64,000 bases of DNA from Bordetella sp. H567 (GTDB taxonomy: Bacteria > Pseudomonadota > Gammaproteobacteria > Burkholderiales > Burkholderiaceae_B). The stretch is taken from NCBI RefSeq assembly GCF_001704295.1, contig NZ_CP012334.1:62001-126000 (forward strand), read 5' to 3'. The position numbers were made by a program, and so were the translations under genes. Numbering within the stretch: the stretch's first letter is position 1; every line of letters starts with the position of its first letter. The notes beneath the pieces were generated by a model. It was not told where the DNA came from and did not search any database. It worked only from the letters and a program-made list of their open reading frames with translations. Positions 37,490 through 48,371 of this stretch are shown here, one piece after another.

Positions 37490-37537
37490 TGCGATCCTCG
37501 CGAAATGCCCACGGACAATTCCAGTATATAGAGGGCG

Positions 37538-38425
37538 TCAAGCCCCGCCATCGGCCAGGACTTCCGGCGTGGCCGCGCCCTGCAGGCGCTCGGCATGGAA
37601 GCGGATATGGTCTTCCATGAAGGTCGAAATGAAGTAGTAGCCGTGGTCGTAGTCCGCGTGCCGCCGCAGCTGCAAGGGCTGCCCGGCCTGGGCGCAGGCC
37701 GCTTCGAAAGCGTCCGGATACAGTTGCTGCGCCAGGAAGCGGTCGGCCAGTCCCTGGTCGACCAGTATGCCGGCCGGATACGGCGCGCGGCTGGAAGCCA
37801 TCAGCGCGCTGGCGTCATGGGTGGCCCAGGCGTCGGAATCCGTCCCCAGATAATTGGAGAAGGCCTTCTGGCCCCAAGGACAGCGGCTGGGCGCCGCGAT
37901 GGGGGCAAAGGCCGAGACGGAACGGAACCGCCCGGGATGGCGCAGCGCCAGCACCAGCGCCCCATGGCCGCCCATGGAATGGCCGAAGATGCCGATACGG
38001 CTCGGCACAGCGCCCAGTTGCGCCGTCGCCATGCCGTAGAGCTCCTGCGCGATGTAGCTTTCCATGCGGTAGCGCGGCGCCCACGGCGCCTGTGTCGCGT
38101 CCAGGTAGAAGGCCGCCCCGGTCCCCAGATCCCAGTCCTGGTCCTCGCCCGGCACGCCGGCGCCCCGCGGGCTGGTGTCGGGCGCGATCAGCATCACGCC
38201 GTAGCGGGCCGCCCAGCGCTGCGCGCCCGCCTTGATCATGAAGGTTTCCTCGTTGCACTCCAGCCCGGCCAGGAAGAACAGCGCCGGCACCGGGCCGCCG
38301 TCCGCCTGCGGTGGGGTGTACACCGAGAAGCGCATGGGCAGCCCGATGACGGCCGACTCATGCCGGTAGACGCGCTGCCAGCCGCCGTGGCAGCGATGCT
38401 GCGCCAGGACTTCCAGGGCCGCCAT
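37538..38425 (-). CDS. fghA: S-formylglutathione hydrolase
   Basis: Hydrolyses S-formylglutathione to formate and glutathione. The 295-residue esterase-D family alpha/beta hydrolase has FFLAGLECNEETFMIKAG, the nucleophile motif GHSMGGHGAL, the acidic and His parts LVDQGLADRFL and YDHGYYF, and the family segment DTSPRG. The start shares one base with the adhC stop codon (TGATG), so it is translationally coupled to the enzyme that makes its substrate. Confidence 0.96.
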   Translation of the reverse strand: MAALEVLAQHRCHGGWQRVYRHESAVIGLPMRFSVYTPPQADGGPVPALFFLAGLECNEETFMIKAGAQRWAARYGVMLIAPDTSPRGAGVPGEDQDWDLGTGAAFYLDATQAPWAPRYRMESYIAQELYGMATAQLGAVPSRIGIFGHSMGGHGALVLALRHPGRFRSVSAFAPIAAPSRCPWGQKAFSNYLGTDSDAWATHDASALMASSRAPYPAGILVDQGLADRFLAQQLYPDAFEAACAQAGQPLQLRRHADYDHGYYFISTFMEDHIRFHAERLQGAATPEVLADGGA

Positions 38426-39531
38426 CAGTACAGCACCACCGAGCGGATGGACTCGCCGCGCTTCATCAGGTCGAAGCCGTCGTTGATCCTGTCCAGGGGC
38501 AGGGTATGGGTGATGAGGTCGTCGATGTTGAGCTTGCCTTCCATATACCAGTCCACGATCCTGGGAACGTCGGTCCGGCCGCGCGCGCCGCCGAAGGCCG
38601 ATCCTTTCCATTCCCGGCCGGTCACCAGCTGGAACGGCCGGGTGGCGATCTCCTCGCCGGCGGCGGCCACGCCGATGATGATGGATTTGCCCCAGCCCTT
38701 GTGGCAGCACTCCAGCGCCTGGCGCATCAGCTTGGTATTGCCTACGCATTCGAAGGAATAGTCGGCGCCGCCGTCGGTCAGCTGGATCAGGTGGTCGACG
38801 ACGTTTTCGACCTCGGACGGGTTGACGAAGTGCGTCATGCCGAACTTGCGCGCCAGCGCTTCGCGGCGCGGATTGATGTCCACGCCGATGATCTTGTCGG
38901 CGCCCACCATCTTGGCCCCCTGGATGACGTTCAGGCCGATGCCGCCCAGGCCGAAGACGACCACATTGGCGCCGGCCTCCACCTTGGCGGTATAGACCAC
39001 GGCGCCGACCCCGGTGGTCACCCCGCAGCCGATATAGCAAACCTTGTCGAACGGCGCATCGTCGCGGATTTTGGCCAGGGCGATTTCCGGCACCACGATG
39101 TGGTTGGCGAAGGTGGAGGTACCCATATAGTGGTGGATGGGCTTGCCCCCCAGCGAAAACCGGGACGTGCCGTCCGGCATCAGCCCCTTGCCCTGGGTGG
39201 CGCGGATCGCCTGGCACAGGTTGGTCTTGCGGGACAGGCAGAACTTGCACTGCCGGCACTCCGGCGTGTACAGGGGAATGACGTGATCGCCCGGCTTCAG
39301 GCTGGTCACGCCCGCGCCGGTTTCCAGCACCACGCCAGCGCCCTCGTGCCCCAGGATGGCCGGGAACAGGCCTTCCGGATCCGCGCCGGAAAGCGTGTAG
39401 TAATCCGTGTGGCAGATACCGGTCGCCTTGATCTCCACCAGGACCTCGCCGGCCTTGGGGCCTTCCAGGTCGACGTCCTCGATGGTCAGGGGGGCGCCGG
39501 CTTTCCAGGCGATGGCGGCTTTGGTCTTCAT
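38425..39531 (-). CDS. adhC: S-(hydroxymethyl)glutathione dehydrogenase / class III alcohol dehydrogenase
   Basis: Oxidises the formaldehyde-glutathione adduct to S-formylglutathione with NAD+, detoxifying formaldehyde. The 368-residue zinc ADH has the catalytic-zinc region [17 protein letters not shown], the structural-zinc four-Cys loop ([15 protein letters not shown]), and the NAD-binding [17 protein letters not shown]. No formaldehyde-sensing frmR-type gene is adjacent. It forms an operon with fghA. Confidence 0.96.
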   Translation of the reverse strand: MKTKAAIAWKAGAPLTIEDVDLEGPKAGEVLVEIKATGICHTDYYTLSGADPEGLFPAILGHEGAGVVLETGAGVTSLKPGDHVIPLYTPECRQCKFCLSRKTNLCQAIRATQGKGLMPDGTSRFSLGGKPIHHYMGTSTFANHIVVPEIALAKIRDDAPFDKVCYIGCGVTTGVGAVVYTAKVEAGANVVVFGLGGIGLNVIQGAKMVGADKIIGVDINPRREALARKFGMTHFVNPSEVENVVDHLIQLTDGGADYSFECVGNTKLMRQALECCHKGWGKSIIIGVAAAGEEIATRPFQLVTGREWKGSAFGGARGRTDVPRIVDWYMEGKLNIDDLITHTLPLDRINDGFDLMKRGESIRSVVLY

Positions 39532-39676
39532 GGTTGCTCCAGGCGATGCGCTTCGGTCGGGAAATGTTAACGCGTTACCGGGGTAACCTTACTGTTGCGC
39601 GCGGCCGTTTACGCGGTACCATTTATTTTCCTGCGCGAACGTCCCGTTCCCTGCATGTCTCGGTCCTGACATCCCT

Positions 39677-40402
39677 ATGGCTCGCCTGCCCCGACTGTAC
39701 GCTCCCGGACTGCCGCAACTCGTGCAGGCCAACTTCATCAATCCCCTGGCGGCCCCGTCGCAGCCGGCGCCGGCCGACACGCTGAACCAGGTGGCGACAT
39801 GGCTGGGCGAGACCGCCACCCGCAACCGCGTGGCGCTGCACGGCTGGGTGCTGGCCACGGACCGCATCCTGCTGCTGGCCACGCCGGTGGACGGCGAAGG
39901 GCTGCCGCGGCTGATGCAGACCTTGGGGCGCAACCTGGCGGCGCGCCTGCGCGGCGGCCGGGTGTTCGCCGGCCGCTATCGTTCCGCGCTGGTGGAGCCG
40001 GGCGCCTGGGTCCTGCCCGCGCTGGTCTGGCTGGAAACCTATCCGGTGCGCAGCGGGGCCACCCACGATGCAGAACTGTGGCCGTGGTCTTCCGCGGCCG
40101 GCCATACCGGCTCCGGCCAGCCCCAGGTGGCCTGGATGTCGGACCACGCCGACTACTGGTCCTGCGGCAACACGCCTTTCGATCGGCAGGCGAACTACCG
40201 CAAGCGCCTGCAGGAAGGCCTGACCCGCGAACAGATCCAGCGTATCGACCAGGCCGTCCAGGGCCAATGGGCGCTGGGCGGCACGGATTTCATCGCCATG
40301 CTGGCGCACACGGCCAGCCGCCGCGTCACCCCCGGGCAGCGCGGCCGCCCGCGCAAGAATCCCGTGCCGCCGCCGGCGGAAACGGAACCTACCGGCTCCT
40401 GA
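39677..40402 (+). CDS. Degenerate REP-associated tyrosine transposase-like (Y1_Tnp) protein
   Basis: A 241-residue protein with the fold pattern of RAYT/IS200-type transposases: RYRSALVEPGAWVLPALVWLETYPVRSG corresponds to the conserved region usually written GRYRxxLV...YxELNPVRA. The catalytic HUH motif (normally NHVHLL) is replaced by TDRILL (residues 61-66), and the YIELNP Tyr position is Trp. Nuclease activity is therefore almost certainly lost. A C-terminal GRPRKN segment could bind the AT-rich minor groove. It is probably a domesticated DNA-binding protein rather than an active transposase. It ends 212 bp before gltB. Confidence 0.75.
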   Translation: MARLPRLYAPGLPQLVQANFINPLAAPSQPAPADTLNQVATWLGETATRNRVALHGWVLATDRILLLATPVDGEGLPRLMQTLGRNLAARLRGGRVFAGRYRSALVEPGAWVLPALVWLETYPVRSGATHDAELWPWSSAAGHTGSGQPQVAWMSDHADYWSCGNTPFDRQANYRKRLQEGLTREQIQRIDQAVQGQWALGGTDFIAMLAHTASRRVTPGQRGRPRKNPVPPPAETEPTGS

Positions 40403-40490
40403 CCCGCTTCGCCGTCGTCTCCACTTGCCCGTTTGCGCGCAAATATAATATGTCCCCAAATAAAACAAGGTCTAGGGGCCACGCGATTTT

Positions 40491-40509
40491 ATAGGGGACG
40501 CACCCCTAT
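40491..40509 (+). promoter_or_regulatory. Hairpin in the gltB leader
   Basis: A 7-bp perfect stem (ATAGGGG / CCCCTAT, loop ACGCA) followed by TTGTTTTG lies about 105 bp before the gltB start. It might terminate the upstream gene or attenuate gltBD. The nearby AT-rich sequence (40440-40470) is a candidate promoter area. Confidence 0.4.
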
Positions 40510-40614
40510 TGTTTTGCTTGCGAGCCTAGGGTGACCCCTGTATCTTCCCGGTTTGCGCCGCAACAAAGTGTGGCAGTCCCTTCTTTTTCAGCGGCCCCGG
40601 CCCTGGAGCGCTTC

Positions 40615-43600
40615 ATGACCGTACCGACTTCCCCCGACGCCTGTCGCCCCGCGCCGGCGCGTCCCATCGACGCCACGCGCATCGGCCTGCCGGCTGCCCA
40701 GGGCCTTTACGACCCGCGCAACGAGCATGACGCCTGCGGCGTGGGCTTCGTCGCCCATATCAAGGGACGCAAAAGCCACGCCATCATCCAGCAGGGCCTG
40801 AAGATCCTGGAAAATCTGGACCACCGGGGCGCCGTGGGCGCGGACAAGCTGATGGGCGACGGCGCCGGCATCCTGATCCAGATCCCGGACGCGTTGTACC
40901 GCGAAGAACTGGCCCAGGGCGGCGTCATCCTGCCCCCGCCGGGCGAATACGGCGTGGCCATGGTCTTCCTGCCCAAGGAAACCGCGTCCCGGCTGGCCTG
41001 TGAGCAGGAGCTGGAACGCGCGGTACGGGCCGAAGGCCAGGTGGTGCTGGGCTGGCGCGACGTGCCGGTGGACGTGGACATGCCCATGTCGCCCGCCGTG
41101 CGCGAGCTGGAACCCGTCATCCGCCAGCTGTTCATCGGCCGCGGGGCCGACGTCATGGTGCCGGACGCGCTGGAACGCAAGCTGTACGTCATCCGCAAGA
41201 CGGCCAGCCATGCCATCCAGAACATGCGGCTGGCCCACGGCAAGGAATACTTCGTGCCGTCGGCATCGGTGCGCACCGTGGTCTACAAGGGCCTGCTGCT
41301 GGCCGACCAGGTGGGGCGCTACTACCGCGACCTGGCCGACACCCGCACGATCTCGGCCCTGGCCCTGGTGCACCAGCGCTTTTCGACCAACACCTTCCCG
41401 GCCTGGCCGCTGGCCCACCCGTATCGCATGATCGCCCACAACGGCGAAATCAACACGGTCAAGGGCAACTTCAACTGGCTGCGCGCCCGCGAAGGCATGA
41501 TGCAGTCCGCCGTGCTGGGCGACGACCTGCCCAAGCTGTACCCCATCGTGTACGAGGGCCAGTCGGATACGGCCACCTTCGACAACTGCCTGGAACTGCT
41601 GGTGAATTCCGGCTATTCCCTGGCCCACGCCATGATGATGATGATCCCGGAGGCCTGGGAACAGCATACGCAGATGGACGAAAGCCGCCGCGCCTTCTAC
41701 GAATACCACGCCGCGATGATGGAACCGTGGGACGGCCCGGCCGCCGTGGCCTTCACCGACGGCCGCCAGATCGGCGCCACGCTGGACCGCAACGGCCTGC
41801 GCCCGGCGCGCTACCTCGTCACCGATGACGACATGGTCATCATGGCGTCCGAAGCCGGCACGCTGCCCATCCCGGAAAACCGCATCGTCAAGAAATGGCG
41901 CCTGCAGCCGGGCAAGATGTTCCTGATCGACCTGGAGCAGGGCCGCATCATCGACGACGTGGAAATCAAGTCGCAGCTCGCCAACTCGCGGCCCTACCGC
42001 CAGTGGATCGAGCGCCTGCGCGTCAAGCTGGAATCGCTGCCCGCGCCCCGGCAGCCGGCCAACCCGCCGGCGCCCGCCGCATCGCTGCTGGACCGCCAGC
42101 AGGCCTTCGGCTGGACACAGGAAGACTACAAATTCATCCTGGAGCCCATGGCCATCTCGGGCGAGGAAGCCATCGGCAGCATGGGCAACGACGCGCCCCT
42201 GGCGGTGCTGTCGAATCGCGCCAAGCCGTTCTACAACTATTTCCGCCAGTTGTTTGCCCAGGTCACCAACCCGCCCATCGACCCCATCCGCGAACAGCTG
42301 GTGATGTCGCTGGTGTCCTTCATCGGGCCCAAGCCCAATCTGCTGGACATCAATAACGTCAATCCCCCGCTGCGCCTGGAAGTGTCGCAGCCGGTGCTGG
42401 ATTTCGCCGCCATGGCGCAGATCCGCGACATCGAGCAGGTCACCGGCCACAAGTTCCGCAGCATGGAGCTGGATATCAGCTATCCGGCCGCCTGGGGCCG
42501 CGAGGGCATCGAGGCCCACGTGGCGGCCCTGTGTGCGCGCGCCGTCGATGCGGTGCGCAGCGGCTACAACATCCTGATCGTGTCGGACCGCCGCGTCGAT
42601 GCCGAACGCGTCGCCATCCCGGCGCTGCTGGCCACCTCGGCCATCCACCAGCACCTGATCCGCGCCGGCCTGCGCACCAACACGGGCCTGGTCGTGGAAA
42701 CCGGCTCGGCGCGCGAAGTGCACCACTTCGCCCTGCTGGGCGGCTACGGCGCGGAAGGCATCCATCCCTACCTGGCGCTGGAATCGCTGGAAAAGATGGC
42801 CGAGCCGGAAAAGGCCATCAAGAACTACATCAAGGCCATCGGCAAGGGCCTGAACAAGGTCATGTCCAAGATGGGCATCTCGACCTATATGTCCTACACC
42901 GGCGCACAGATCTTCGAAGCCGTCGGCCTGCAAAGCGCCCTGGTCGAGAAGTACTTCACCGGCACGGCCAGCACGGTGGAAGGCATCGGCATTTTCGAAG
43001 TCGCCGAGGAAGCGCTGCGCCTGCACCGCGCGGCCTTCAGCCAGGACCCGGTGCTGGCCAACGACCTGGACGCGGGCGGCGAATACGCCTATCGCGTGCG
43101 CGGCGAAGAGCACATGTGGACGCCCGATTCCATCGCCAAGCTGCAGCACGCCACGCGCGCCAACAACTACCGCACCTACAAGGAATACGCGCAGATCATC
43201 AACGACCAGAGCCGCCGCCACATGACGCTGCGCGGCCTGTTCGAATTCCGCTTCGATCCCACCCGCGCGATCCCGCTTGAAGAAGTCGAGTCCGCCAAGG
43301 ACATCGTCAAGCGCTTCGCCACGGGCGCGATGTCGCTGGGCTCGATCTCGACCGAGGCCCACTCCGTGCTGGCCGTCGCGATGAACCGCATCGGCGGCAA
43401 GTCCAACACGGGCGAGGGCGGGGAAGACGAAATGCGCTATCGCGCCGAAATGCGCGACGGCAAGAGCCCGGTCAAGGACGGCGACACGCTGGCCTCCATC
43501 CTGGGCGGCGAACGCATCGAGGCCGACGTGCCGCTGAAGGCCGGCGATTCCCTGCGTTCCCGGATCAAGCAGGTGGCGTCGGGCCGCTTCGGCGTCAGCG

Positions 43601-45354
43601 CCGAATACCTGAGCAGCGCCGACCAGATCCAGATCAAGATGGCGCAGGGCGCCAAGCCGGGCGAAGGCGGACAGCTGCCGGGGCACAAGGTCTCCGAATA
43701 CATCGCCAAGCTGCGCTATTCGGTGCCGGGCGTGGGGCTGATCTCGCCGCCGCCGCACCACGACATCTATTCGATCGAAGACCTGGCGCAGCTGATCCAT
43801 GACCTGAAGAACGTCAATTCGCGGGCATCGATCTCGGTCAAGCTGGTGTCCGAAGTGGGCGTGGGCACGGTCGCGGCGGGCGTTGCCAAGGCCAAGGCCG
43901 ATCACGTCGTGATCGCCGGCCACGACGGCGGCACGGGCGCTTCGCCGGTATCGTCGATCAAGCAGGTCGGCACGCCGTGGGAACTGGGCCTGGCTGAAAC
44001 CCAGCAGACCCTGGTGCTGAACCGCCTGCGCAGCCGCATCCGCGTGCAGGCCGACGGCCAGATGAAGACGGGCCGCGACGTCGTCATCGGCGCGCTGCTG
44101 GGCGCCGATGAATTCGGCTTCGCGACGGCGCCGCTGGTCGTGGAAGGCTGCATCATGATGCGCAAGTGCCATCTGAACACCTGCCCCGTCGGCGTGGCCA
44201 CGCAGGATCCCGTCCTGCGCAAGAAGTTCCAGGGCAAGCCGGAGCACGTGGTCAACTATTTTTTCTTCGTTGCCGAGGAAGTGCGCGAAATCATGGCCCA
44301 GCTGGGCATCCGCAAGTTCGACGAGCTGATCGGCCGCAGCGACCTGCTGGATACCCGCACCGGGATCGACCACTGGAAGGCGCGCGGGCTGGACTTCAAC
44401 CGCGTGTTCTACCAGGCGCCGTCCGAAGGCCCGGTGCGCCAGACCGAAAGCCAGGACCACGGCCTGGCCGCGGCGCTGGACCACCAGTTGATCGAGCGCA
44501 GCAAGCCGGCGCTGGAGCGCGGCGAGAAAGTGTCCTTCATCGTGCCGGTGCGCAACCGCAACCGCACCATCGGCGCCATGCTGTCCGGCGCGGTGGCGTC
44601 GCGCTACGGCCACGACGGGCTGCCTGACGACACGATCCATATCCAGTGCAACGGCACGGCGGGCCAAAGCTTCGGCGCCTTCCTGGCCCACGGCATCACG
44701 CTGGACCTGGTGGGCGAAGCCAACGACTACGTGGGCAAGGGCCTGTCGGGCGGCCGCATCGTGGTGCGTTCGCCCAACGATTTCCGCGGCTTCGGTCCGG
44801 AACACATCATCGCCGGCAATACCGTCATGTATGGCGCGCTGGCGGGCGAAGCCTTCTTCAACGGCGTGGCGGGCGAACGCTTCGCGGTGCGCAATTCCGG
44901 CGCCGCGGCGGTGGTGGAGGGCACGGGCGACCATGGCTGCGAATACATGACCGGCGGCACGGTGGTGGTGCTGGGCGCCACCGGGCGCAACTTCGCCGCC
45001 GGCATGTCGGGCGGCGTGGCCTACGTCTGGGATCCGGACGGCAGTTTCCGCACGCGCTGCAACCTGGCGATGGTGGAACTCGAAGCCGTGCTGCCGCACG
45101 CCGAGCAGCAGCACATGAACAACATCGACGTCTGGCACAGCGCGCAGCGCGGCGACGAACGCGAAACCGACGAGAGCATCCTGCGCCGCCTGATCGAGGA
45201 CCACTTCCGCTATACCGGCAGCTTCCAGGCGCGCGACATCCTGGGCAACTGGGAAGTTTCCCGCGGCAAGTTCGTCAAGGTCATGCCGACCGATTACCGC
45301 CGCGCATTGGGCGAAATGTGGCGTGCGGCCAACCCGCAGAAAATGGCCGCTTAA
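40615..45354 (+). CDS. gltB: Glutamate synthase (NADPH) large subunit
   Basis: The alpha subunit of GOGAT (1579 residues), which transfers the glutamine amide to 2-oxoglutarate with GltD as electron input. Domains in order: class II glutaminase with the mature N-terminal Cys at about 41 (ACGVGF, preceded by a propeptide); central domain; FMN-binding synthase domain ([11 protein letters not shown] and [14 protein letters not shown]) with the 3Fe-4S cysteines in [19 protein letters not shown]; and a C-terminal beta-helix ([21 protein letters not shown]). The start at 40615 has GGAG upstream; an earlier in-frame GTG is less likely. Confidence 0.97.
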   Translation: MTVPTSPDACRPAPARPIDATRIGLPAAQGLYDPRNEHDACGVGFVAHIKGRKSHAIIQQGLKILENLDHRGAVGADKLMGDGAGILIQIPDALYREELAQGGVILPPPGEYGVAMVFLPKETASRLACEQELERAVRAEGQVVLGWRDVPVDVDMPMSPAVRELEPVIRQLFIGRGADVMVPDALERKLYVIRKTASHAIQNMRLAHGKEYFVPSASVRTVVYKGLLLADQVGRYYRDLADTRTISALALVHQRFSTNTFPAWPLAHPYRMIAHNGEINTVKGNFNWLRAREGMMQSAVLGDDLPKLYPIVYEGQSDTATFDNCLELLVNSGYSLAHAMMMMIPEAWEQHTQMDESRRAFYEYHAAMMEPWDGPAAVAFTDGRQIGATLDRNGLRPARYLVTDDDMVIMASEAGTLPIPENRIVKKWRLQPGKMFLIDLEQGRIIDDVEIKSQLANSRPYRQWIERLRVKLESLPAPRQPANPPAPAASLLDRQQAFGWTQEDYKFILEPMAISGEEAIGSMGNDAPLAVLSNRAKPFYNYFRQLFAQVTNPPIDPIREQLVMSLVSFIGPKPNLLDINNVNPPLRLEVSQPVLDFAAMAQIRDIEQVTGHKFRSMELDISYPAAWGREGIEAHVAALCARAVDAVRSGYNILIVSDRRVDAERVAIPALLATSAIHQHLIRAGLRTNTGLVVETGSAREVHHFALLGGYGAEGIHPYLALESLEKMAEPEKAIKNYIKAIGKGLNKVMSKMGISTYMSYTGAQIFEAVGLQSALVEKYFTGTASTVEGIGIFEVAEEALRLHRAAFSQDPVLANDLDAGGEYAYRVRGEEHMWTPDSIAKLQHATRANNYRTYKEYAQIINDQSRRHMTLRGLFEFRFDPTRAIPLEEVESAKDIVKRFATGAMSLGSISTEAHSVLAVAMNRIGGKSNTGEGGEDEMRYRAEMRDGKSPVKDGDTLASILGGERIEADVPLKAGDSLRSRIKQVASGRFGVSAEYLSSADQIQIKMAQGAKPGEGGQLPGHKVSEYIAKLRYSVPGVGLISPPPHHDIYSIEDLAQLIHDLKNVNSRASISVKLVSEVGVGTVAAGVAKAKADHVVIAGHDGGTGASPVSSIKQVGTPWELGLAETQQTLVLNRLRSRIRVQADGQMKTGRDVVIGALLGADEFGFATAPLVVEGCIMMRKCHLNTCPVGVATQDPVLRKKFQGKPEHVVNYFFFVAEEVREIMAQLGIRKFDELIGRSDLLDTRTGIDHWKARGLDFNRVFYQAPSEGPVRQTESQDHGLAAALDHQLIERSKPALERGEKVSFIVPVRNRNRTIGAMLSGAVASRYGHDGLPDDTIHIQCNGTAGQSFGAFLAHGITLDLVGEANDYVGKGLSGGRIVVRSPNDFRGFGPEHIIAGNTVMYGALAGEAFFNGVAGERFAVRNSGAAAVVEGTGDHGCEYMTGGTVVVLGATGRNFAAGMSGGVAYVWDPDGSFRTRCNLAMVELEAVLPHAEQQHMNNIDVWHSAQRGDERETDESILRRLIEDHFRYTGSFQARDILGNWEVSRGKFVKVMPTDYRRALGEMWRAANPQKMAA

Positions 45355-45363
45355 GGAAAGACC

Positions 45364-46830
45364 ATGGGCAAAATCACCGGATTTCTCGAATACCAGCGCC
45401 TGCAGGAGGCCTATGAGCCTCCGGCCGCGCGCCTGAAGACCTGGCGCGAATTCGTGCTGCGCCTGGACGACAACGCGTCCAAGGTGCAGGCCGCGCGCTG
45501 CATGGACTGCGGCATTCCGTTCTGCAACAACGGGTGCCCGGTCAACAACATCATCCCCGACTGGAACGACCTGGTGTACCGGCAGGAATGGCGCAAGGCG
45601 CTGGACGTGCTGCATTCCACCAACAACTTCCCCGAGTTCACGGGCCGCATCTGCCCCGCGCCCTGCGAGGCGGCCTGTACCTTGAACATCAACAACGATG
45701 CGGTGGGCATCAAGTCCATCGAACACGCCATCATCGACAAGGGCTGGGAAGAAGGCTGGGTGGTGCCGCAGCCGCCCTCGCGCAAGACGGGCAAGAAGGT
45801 GGCCGTGGTGGGCTCGGGCCCCGCGGGCCTGGCCTGCGCGCAGCAACTGGCCCGCGCCGGCCACGCGGTGACGGTGTTCGAAAAGAGCGACCGCATCGGC
45901 GGCCTGCTTCGCTACGGCATCCCGGATTTCAAGCTGGAAAAGTCGCAGATCGACCGCCGCATCGCGCAGATGGAAGCCGAAGGCGTGGAGTTCTGCCCCT
46001 CCACCTACATCGGCAACGCCGGCGACCCGGCGGCGGACGGCCTGACCGCCCGCACGCCCGAATCGCTGCGCGAGGAATTCGATGCGGTCGTCATGGCGGG
46101 CGGCGCGGAAACCCCGCGCGACCTGCCCGTGCCGGGGCGCGAATTGCAGGGCGTTTACTTCGCCATGGACTTCCTGCGCCAGCAGAACAAGGCCGTGGCG
46201 GGCGACCGCCTGGTCAACCAGACGCTGGCCAAGGGCAAGCACGTGGTGGTCATCGGCGGGGGCGACACGGGTTCGGACTGCGTGGGCACCAGCAACCGGC
46301 ACGGCGCCGCATCGGTCACGCAGTTCGAGTTGATGCCGCAGCCGCCCGAATCGGAAAACAAGGCGCTGACCTGGCCCTACTGGCCGGCCAAGCTGCGCAC
46401 CTCGTCCTCGCACGAGGAAGGCTGCGAGCGCGATTGGGCCATCACCACCAAATCCCTGGTCGGCGAAAAGGGCGTGGTGCGCAAGCTGGTCGCGGCGCGG
46501 GTGGAGTGGGTCAAGGACGAAGCCACCGGTCAGCTGAAGATGCGCGAGGTCGAGGGCTCGGAATTCGACATCAAGGCCGACCTGGTGCTGCTGGCCATGG
46601 GCTTCGTGTCCCCGCGCCAGCAGGTACTGGACGCCTTCGGCGTGGACCGCGATACGCGCGGCAACGTGCGCGCCAATACCGACGACTACCGCACCAGCAT
46701 GGAAAAGGTCTTCGCCGCGGGCGACATGCGCCGCGGACAATCCCTGGTGGTCTGGGCTATCCGCGAAGGCCGCCAGTGCGCGCGCGCCGTGGACGCCTTC
46801 CTGATGGGCGAAAGCGACCTGCCGCGCTGA
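45364..46830 (+). CDS. gltD: Glutamate synthase (NADPH) small subunit
   Basis: The 488-residue beta subunit of GOGAT that passes electrons from NADPH to GltB. N-terminal cysteine clusters that bind 4Fe-4S centres are visible ([14 protein letters not shown] and CPAPCEAAC). A FAD motif ([15 protein letters not shown]), an NADPH motif ([15 protein letters not shown]) and the C-terminal FAD segment with [17 protein letters not shown] follow. It starts 9 bp after gltB and is followed by a strong intrinsic terminator. Confidence 0.97.
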   Translation: MGKITGFLEYQRLQEAYEPPAARLKTWREFVLRLDDNASKVQAARCMDCGIPFCNNGCPVNNIIPDWNDLVYRQEWRKALDVLHSTNNFPEFTGRICPAPCEAACTLNINNDAVGIKSIEHAIIDKGWEEGWVVPQPPSRKTGKKVAVVGSGPAGLACAQQLARAGHAVTVFEKSDRIGGLLRYGIPDFKLEKSQIDRRIAQMEAEGVEFCPSTYIGNAGDPAADGLTARTPESLREEFDAVVMAGGAETPRDLPVPGRELQGVYFAMDFLRQQNKAVAGDRLVNQTLAKGKHVVVIGGGDTGSDCVGTSNRHGAASVTQFELMPQPPESENKALTWPYWPAKLRTSSSHEEGCERDWAITTKSLVGEKGVVRKLVAARVEWVKDEATGQLKMREVEGSEFDIKADLVLLAMGFVSPRQQVLDAFGVDRDTRGNVRANTDDYRTSMEKVFAAGDMRRGQSLVVWAIREGRQCARAVDAFLMGESDLPR

Positions 46831-46848
46831 GCCCCCGCCCGCCAGCCA

Positions 46849-46877
46849 GCCCGCGCCCCACCGCGCGGGCTTTTTTC
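46849..46877 (+). terminator. gltBD intrinsic terminator
   Basis: GCCCGCG and CGCGGGC form a 7-bp GC stem with an eight-base loop, followed by TTTTTTC, 18 bp after the gltD stop codon. A textbook rho-independent terminator for the gltBD operon. Confidence 0.9.
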
Positions 46878-46898
46878 TTTTCCAGTCCTAAGGAGGCC

Positions 46899-46976
46899 AT
46901 GCGCGCCGGCCACCCTGCTCATCCGTCCGTTGACCGAGGTCAAGCCGCCCGCATCCCCGGTGCGAGACCCTGTTGA
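46899..46976 (+). CDS. Possible 25-aa leader ORF upstream of ompW
   Basis: A short reading frame (starts [14 protein letters not shown], ends ARPC) has an unusually strong ribosome-binding site (AAGGAGG) ending two bases before its ATG. It lies between the gltD terminator and ompW. The spacing is short, so it may not be optimal. It could be a regulatory leader peptide or the end-product of chance. No membrane segment or recognised family. Confidence 0.35.
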   Translation: MRAGHPAHPSVDRGQAARIPGARPC

Positions 46977-47003
46977 TTCCTATCGATCACATGGAGAATC
47001 AAC

Positions 47004-47645
47004 ATGCTACCCCTCACCGCGCGCCCGCGTGCCGCCCTCCTTGCCGTTTTGCTGGCCGCCGGCGCCCATGCCCTGCCGGCGCAGGCGCATGAGGCCGGCG
47101 ATGTGCTGTTCAAGGTGGGTGCGACGCAGGTGCGGCCGAAATCCGGCAACGGCAGCGTGCTGGACGGCAGCGTCGACGTGGACGTCGGCAACAGCGTGCG
47201 CCCCAGCTTCACGCTCACCTACATGGCGACGCGCCATGTCGGCATCGAGCTGCTGGGCGCGTGGCCGTTCGAACACGATATCCGGGGCAGCGGCGGGCTG
47301 GGCAAGATCGGCTCCACCAAGCAATTGCCGCCCACCCTCAGCCTGCAATGGCACTTCCTGCCGGACAGCACGGTGCAGCCCTACGTCGGCGTCGGCGTGA
47401 ACTACACCCACTTCTTCGATACGAAGAGCGAAGGCGCGATCAGCGGATCGGATCTCGAACTGCAGGACTCCTGGGGTGTCGCCGCCCAGCTGGGCGTGGA
47501 CGTGAAGCTGAGCGAACGCTGGTTCATGACCGCCGACCTCCGCTACATCGATATCTCGTCCAAGGTAAAGCTGGACGGCCAGCGCATCGGCACGGCGCAC
47601 ATCGATCCCTGGGTGGCCACGGTGGGTGTGGGCTATCGCTTCTAG
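47004..47645 (+). CDS. ompW: OmpW family outer-membrane protein
   Basis: A 213-residue protein with a signal peptide (to about 29: MLPLTARPRAALLAVLLAAG, then ALPAQAHEAG). The mature part shows amphipathic alternation and the OmpW pattern RPSFTLTYMATRHVGIELLGAWPFEHDI, SLQWHFLPDSTVQPYVGVGVNYTHFF and a C-terminal ATVGVGYRF ending in Phe, as in eight-stranded beta-barrels. OmpW forms a narrow hydrophobic channel for small molecules. A near-match to an FNR site (TTGAT-N4-ATCGA, 46973-46986) lies just before the start codon. Confidence 0.92.
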   Translation: MLPLTARPRAALLAVLLAAGAHALPAQAHEAGDVLFKVGATQVRPKSGNGSVLDGSVDVDVGNSVRPSFTLTYMATRHVGIELLGAWPFEHDIRGSGGLGKIGSTKQLPPTLSLQWHFLPDSTVQPYVGVGVNYTHFFDTKSEGAISGSDLELQDSWGVAAQLGVDVKLSERWFMTADLRYIDISSKVKLDGQRIGTAHIDPWVATVGVGYRF

Positions 47646-47777
47646 CAGTGGCCGGGCATGCCCACTCGCGGGGCAGCGATGCCAGCGCCGGTTTACGCCG
47701 ACGCGGCGCTTGCCATTAAGTCTGGAGACAACTGCCCCGGGTAAGATGGCGGCAATTCTTCCACCGAACGCGTCATC

Positions 47778-48371
47778 GTGCGCCCGTCCGCCACGTCCCC
47801 CGCCCCCGCCACGCTCGCGCAAGCGCCGACCCTAGGCCAGATCTTCACGGCGTTCGCCAAGATCGGGCTGACCAGCTTCGGGGGTGGCCTGAGCGGCTGG
47901 ATGCTGCGCGAGTTCGTCCAGGCGCGGCGCTGGCTGTCCGAAGCGGAATTCCTGAGCGGCCTGGCGCTGGCCCAGGCGTTTCCCGGTGTCAACGTGGTGA
48001 ACCTGTCCATCTGGATCGGCTTTCGCCTGCGCGGCGGCCGCGGCGCCTTCGTGGCGGCGCTGGGCATGATCGTCCCGCCGGTGACCAGCGCCATCATCCT
48101 GGCCGCGCTGTTCGCCGAGCTGTCCCACTCTCCGTCCGTGCATATCGTGCTGGCCGGCATCGCCGCCGCCGCTGTCGGCCTGTCCCTGCAGATGGGGCTG
48201 CGTGCCGCCTACCGCGCGGCGACGGGCACCCTGCCGATCCTGGTCATGGTGATCGTCTTCGGCACCATTTTCGTTGCCGGCCTGCCGCTGCTGTGGGTGG
48301 TGGGCCTCATGGCGCCCCTGTCCATCCTGCTGGCGTATCTGCGGCTGCGCCGCGAGGGGAAAAGGCCATGA
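47778..48371 (+). CDS. Chromate transporter, N-terminal-type half (CHR domain)
   Basis: A 197-residue single CHR-domain protein with the motif TSFGGGLSGWMLREFV near the N-terminus and LALAQAFPGVNVVNLSIWIG. About six membrane helices. Single-domain CHR proteins function as pairs; the second half is encoded next, overlapping by four bases (ATGA). It has a GTG start: no other in-frame start precedes the conserved motif. Chromate or sulfate-like anions are the family substrates. Confidence 0.88.
   Translation: MRPSATSPAPATLAQAPTLGQIFTAFAKIGLTSFGGGLSGWMLREFVQARRWLSEAEFLSGLALAQAFPGVNVVNLSIWIGFRLRGGRGAFVAALGMIVPPVTSAIILAALFAELSHSPSVHIVLAGIAAAAVGLSLQMGLRAAYRAATGTLPILVMVIVFGTIFVAGLPLLWVVGLMAPLSILLAYLRLRREGKRP

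Noticed and set aside
40588-46740. A 2050-codon open frame antisense to gltBD.
   Set aside because: Long antisense frames are expected in GC-rich coding DNA. Its translation is low-complexity with no family motif, while gltB and gltD on the other strand are full length and motif-rich.
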